Shown here in pieces: positions 6,116 through 7,702 of a stretch of 7,702 nt of DNA. The notes under the pieces were generated by a model, which did no database searches, had not been told where the DNA came from, and was given only the letters and a program-made list of their open reading frames with translations. Numbering within the stretch: position 1 is the first letter of the stretch; every line of letters starts with the position of its first letter. The position numbers and the translations under genes were made by a program. Origin of the DNA: Chloroflexota bacterium (GTDB taxonomy: Bacteria > Chloroflexota > Dormibacteria > Dormibacterales > Dormibacteraceae); contig VBJR01000219.1 in assembly GCA_005880175.1 (NCBI GenBank), positions 1-7,702 on the forward strand, written 5' to 3'.

Positions 6116-6992
6116 AGGGCGCCGGACGTGTACTTGAAGCCGGTGTCGCAGCACGCGGTCGCGACGATGCGGCCAGGTCCAAGCCTGGACGCGAGGGCGG
6201 CGGCTCCAGCGACGTTGAAGCCGGATGACGTGCCGGCGAAGACGCCCTCCACCCGTGCCAGCGCTCTGGCCATCGCGCATGCCTCGCTCTCCTCGACAAC
6301 CAGGACCTCGTCGAGCAGGTCGCGATCGATGAGAGCCGGCACGAAGCCATACCCCAGCCCCTCGATTTGGTGTGCGCCCGGCTGTCGGCCGGACAGCACC
6401 GCCGACGACGATGGCTCCAGCCGCCCATCAGGAGCGCACCGGTGCCGAAGCCGGAGCAGAAGGCATCGATGGGCGCCGGGACCTGCTCGATCAGCTCGCG
6501 AGCGATCGCCATCCCCGCCAGAACCGGGTCGTCCCGGTGGTGCATGTCCAGGTAGAAGCAGCCGTCCCGACGCCCGAGCTCTTCGGCGCGCTCCATCATC
6601 CGGGGGATCAGCTGCTCGTCGACCGCCCCACCGCGACTGGGGATGACCTCCACCTCGGCGCCCAGGGCGACCATGGACCGCAGCTTCTCCGCGGAGTAGG
6701 CGTCCGAACAGACCACTCGGCACCGATAGCCTTTGAGCGCGCAGACGACTGCCAGTGCCGCGCCGGTGCTGCCCCCCGTGTAGTCGACCAGGGTCATCCC
6801 CGGCGCTATCTCGCCGCGCTCCTCGGCCGCCTCGACCAGGGCGAGGGCGACCCGGTCCTTGTGAGAGCCGGTCGGACCGAAATACTCGAGCTTGGCGACG
6901 ATCCGCGCCCCACCCGGGGGTCGGATCCGGTCCAGGAACACCGCCGGGGTCTCACCGATGGCGCCGAGCGCCGATCCGGCCGCGGGCCTCAT
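6094..6992 (-). pseudogene. Cysteine-synthase-like PLP enzyme, frameshifted by an apparent internal deletion
   Basis: A fold-type II PLP enzyme of the CysK/CysM family (beta-replacement on serine derivatives). The enzyme part begins at Met 6992 (MRPAAGSALGAIGETPAVFL). The PLP lysine is K45 in GPTGSHKDR, the substrate loop is TGGSTGAALA, and the phosphate-binding loop is GFGTGALLMG. At about 6420 the frame changes: one frame ends at MGG, and the family sequence resumes as LEPSSSAVLSGRQPGAHQIE, then FAGTSSGFNV and CDTGFKYTSG, ending at the TGA at 6094-6096. About 16 residues normally found between these parts (the GRYLKER...VVAVEP region) are missing, so a deletion of 3n+1 bases is likely. The 5' end has no stop or ribosome site separating it from the Doc gene, with which it is in frame. 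Its last 22 bp overlap the convergent sigma gene. The natural substrate is uncertain. Confidence 0.75.
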
Positions 6993-7373
6993 GCACGGCG
7001 CACGTTGGGCCCACGACTCCAGGGTGGCCGCGATCCGATGCAGCTCCACCTCGCCCTTTGTAACCCCGAGCACGAGATCGACCGCCGCGTCCTGGTGGGG
7101 GAGCAGCAGGCGCCACCCGTTGAGCTCGTAGAAGACGACCATGGCGGCGAACGCGAGTCGCTTGTTGCCGTCGATGAGCGTGTGGTTGCACACCAGCGAC
7201 TCCATGAGCGCCGCCGACTTCAGGTGAATGGTCGGATACAGGTCATCGCCGAACATCGTCGCCTGCGGCCGGTACGCGGAGGCATCGAGGAGTCCGGCAT
7301 CGCGGACCATCCGCGTCGTCCCGAACATCCGCTCGACCATGGCGAAGAGGTCCTCGAGCGTGAGGTAGGTCAC
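6993..7373 (-). CDS. doc: Doc/Fic-family toxin, lacking its own stop codon (in-frame fusion to CysK-like gene)
   Basis: From GTG 7373-7371, a Doc (death-on-curing) domain of about 127 residues, the normal length of P1 Doc (126). The Fic core motif is HTLIDGNKR (H64 to R72), with the catalytic His and the nucleotide/phosphate-binding GNKR. Helical blocks precede it (LYPTIHLKSAALMESLV) and follow it (LAFAAMVVFYELNGW). Doc toxins phosphorylate EF-Tu and halt translation; the antitoxin gene normally lies just upstream, as here with a 10-bp gap. After LESWAQRAPC the frame reaches the CysK-like Met at 6992 without a stop. It stays open through the CysK frameshift to a stop at 5838-5840, predicting a 511-residue product with roughly 190 meaningless C-terminal residues. 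So the toxin either carries a large extension or its stop was lost by deletion or misassembly. Confidence 0.8.
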
Positions 7374-7383
7374 CGTGCCGGAG

Positions 7384-7593
7384 CTACAGGTCCTTCAGCC
7401 GTTCGAGGGTGTAGGCGTGCTCGCTCATGACCTGGTCGGTCAGCGCCAGCACCCGCTCGCGCCGCTCCGCATCCTCGATGCGGCTGAGCACGGCCAGGCG
7501 GGCCACCTCGTTCATGGAGCGGTGCTCGCGCGCCGCCTGCGCGCGCAGCCGCTCCATCTCCTCGTCGCTGAGTCGCAGGTTCAGCGCTGCCAC
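7384..7593 (-). CDS. Ribbon-helix-helix antitoxin paired with Doc
   Basis: A 69-residue protein from GTG 7593-7591. Residues 2-8 (AALNLRL) fit the DNA-binding beta-strand, and 9-24 (SDEEMERLRAQAAREH) and 26-40 (SMNEVARLAVLSRIE) the two helices of an Arc/CopG/ParD-like RHH domain. Residues 41-69 form a charged tail of the kind that neutralises a toxin. The start is supported by TATCAT at 7606-7601 on the minus strand, 7 bases before the GTG, implying a leaderless message. A GTG at 7653 would add 20 residues that read through a 14-bp inverted repeat and look non-native. The doc gene starts 10 bp after its stop. RHH antitoxins usually repress their own promoter, consistent with the palindromes upstream. 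The same frame is open upstream to the window edge, so a longer form cannot be fully excluded. Confidence 0.8.
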   Translation of the reverse strand: MAALNLRLSDEEMERLRAQAAREHRSMNEVARLAVLSRIEDAERRERVLALTDQVMSEHAYTLERLKDL

Positions 7594-7595
7594 AC

Positions 7596-7639
7596 TATCA
7601 ATGATACCCTGGATGGCCCCGTCATGGGGCCATCCAGGG
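7596..7639 (-). promoter_or_regulatory. Probable toxin-antitoxin operator/promoter: two palindromes
   Basis: TATCAATGATA (7596-7606) is a perfect palindrome around one central base and contains TATCAT, a good -10 box on the minus strand. Directly adjoining it, CCCTGGATGGCCCC (7607-7620) pairs perfectly with GGGGCCATCCAGGG (7626-7639) around GTCAT. No recognisable -35 is present. Autorepression by the RHH antitoxin is the simplest reading; the larger repeat could alternatively act as a terminator for an upstream gene outside the window. Confidence 0.55.
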
Positions 7640-7702
7640 GCGATGACCTCCACCTTGTTTCCGTCCGGGAAGGTTCGTTGGTGTAGAACGTCTGCGTTGT
7701 CT

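Noticed and set aside
7594..7653. GTG 7653 as antitoxin start
   Set aside because: The extra 20 residues are encoded by the inverted repeats; the RHH strand begins right after GTG 7593, which has a well-placed -10 box.
7375..7686. Plus-strand open frame opposite the antitoxin
   Set aside because: Shadow of the RHH gene; no recognisable features and it reads through the operator palindromes.

Overview
The window is very GC-rich, has strong third-position G/C bias, uses GTG and TTG starts, and shows several apparently leaderless promoters. Together with its gene families (LppM-type lipoprotein, HTH_42 winged-helix protein, ECF42-type sigma factor with a YCII/DGPF partner), this points to an actinobacterial chromosome. 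I cannot place the genus.

Layout. (a) 1-1338, plus strand: an AT-rich control region carrying CTAGT repeats every 15 bp precedes a LiaF-like beta-rich protein and a class I SAM methyltransferase, probably one operon. (b) 1339-1380: a hairpin fills the gap between two convergent stop codons. (c) 1382-2470, minus strand: an arginase-like domain that ends early and runs in frame into a complete GNAT acetyltransferase domain. (d) 2542-4429, plus strand: an LppM-like lipoprotein, then a winged-helix/AlkZ-like protein whose last codons encode a 17-bp perfect stem-loop. (e) 4437-6115, plus strand: an ECF42-like promoter, a broken YCII/DGPF gene, and an ECF42-type sigma factor with the family's long C-terminal extension, coupled by a GTGA overlap. 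(f) 6094-7593, minus strand, converging on the sigma gene: a ribbon-helix-helix antitoxin, then a Doc/Fic toxin that has no stop codon of its own and continues in frame into a cysteine-synthase-like gene, itself frameshifted by an apparent internal deletion. (g) 7596-7639: two palindromes that probably form the toxin-antitoxin operator.

How the parts work together. The sigma factor probably drives its own operon through the TGTCGA-N17-CGTC element just upstream, and the stem-loop before it should insulate that operon. The antitoxin/Doc pair looks like a self-regulated type II module.

The main oddity is the number of junction-type irregularities in under 6 kb: two in-frame fusions (arginase-GNAT and Doc-CysK) and two deletions with frameshifts (YCII and CysK). 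The two frameshifts share the same phase and the same GGCTGG hexamer. This is either real gene decay and fusion or a recurring sequencing/assembly error, and raw reads would decide which.
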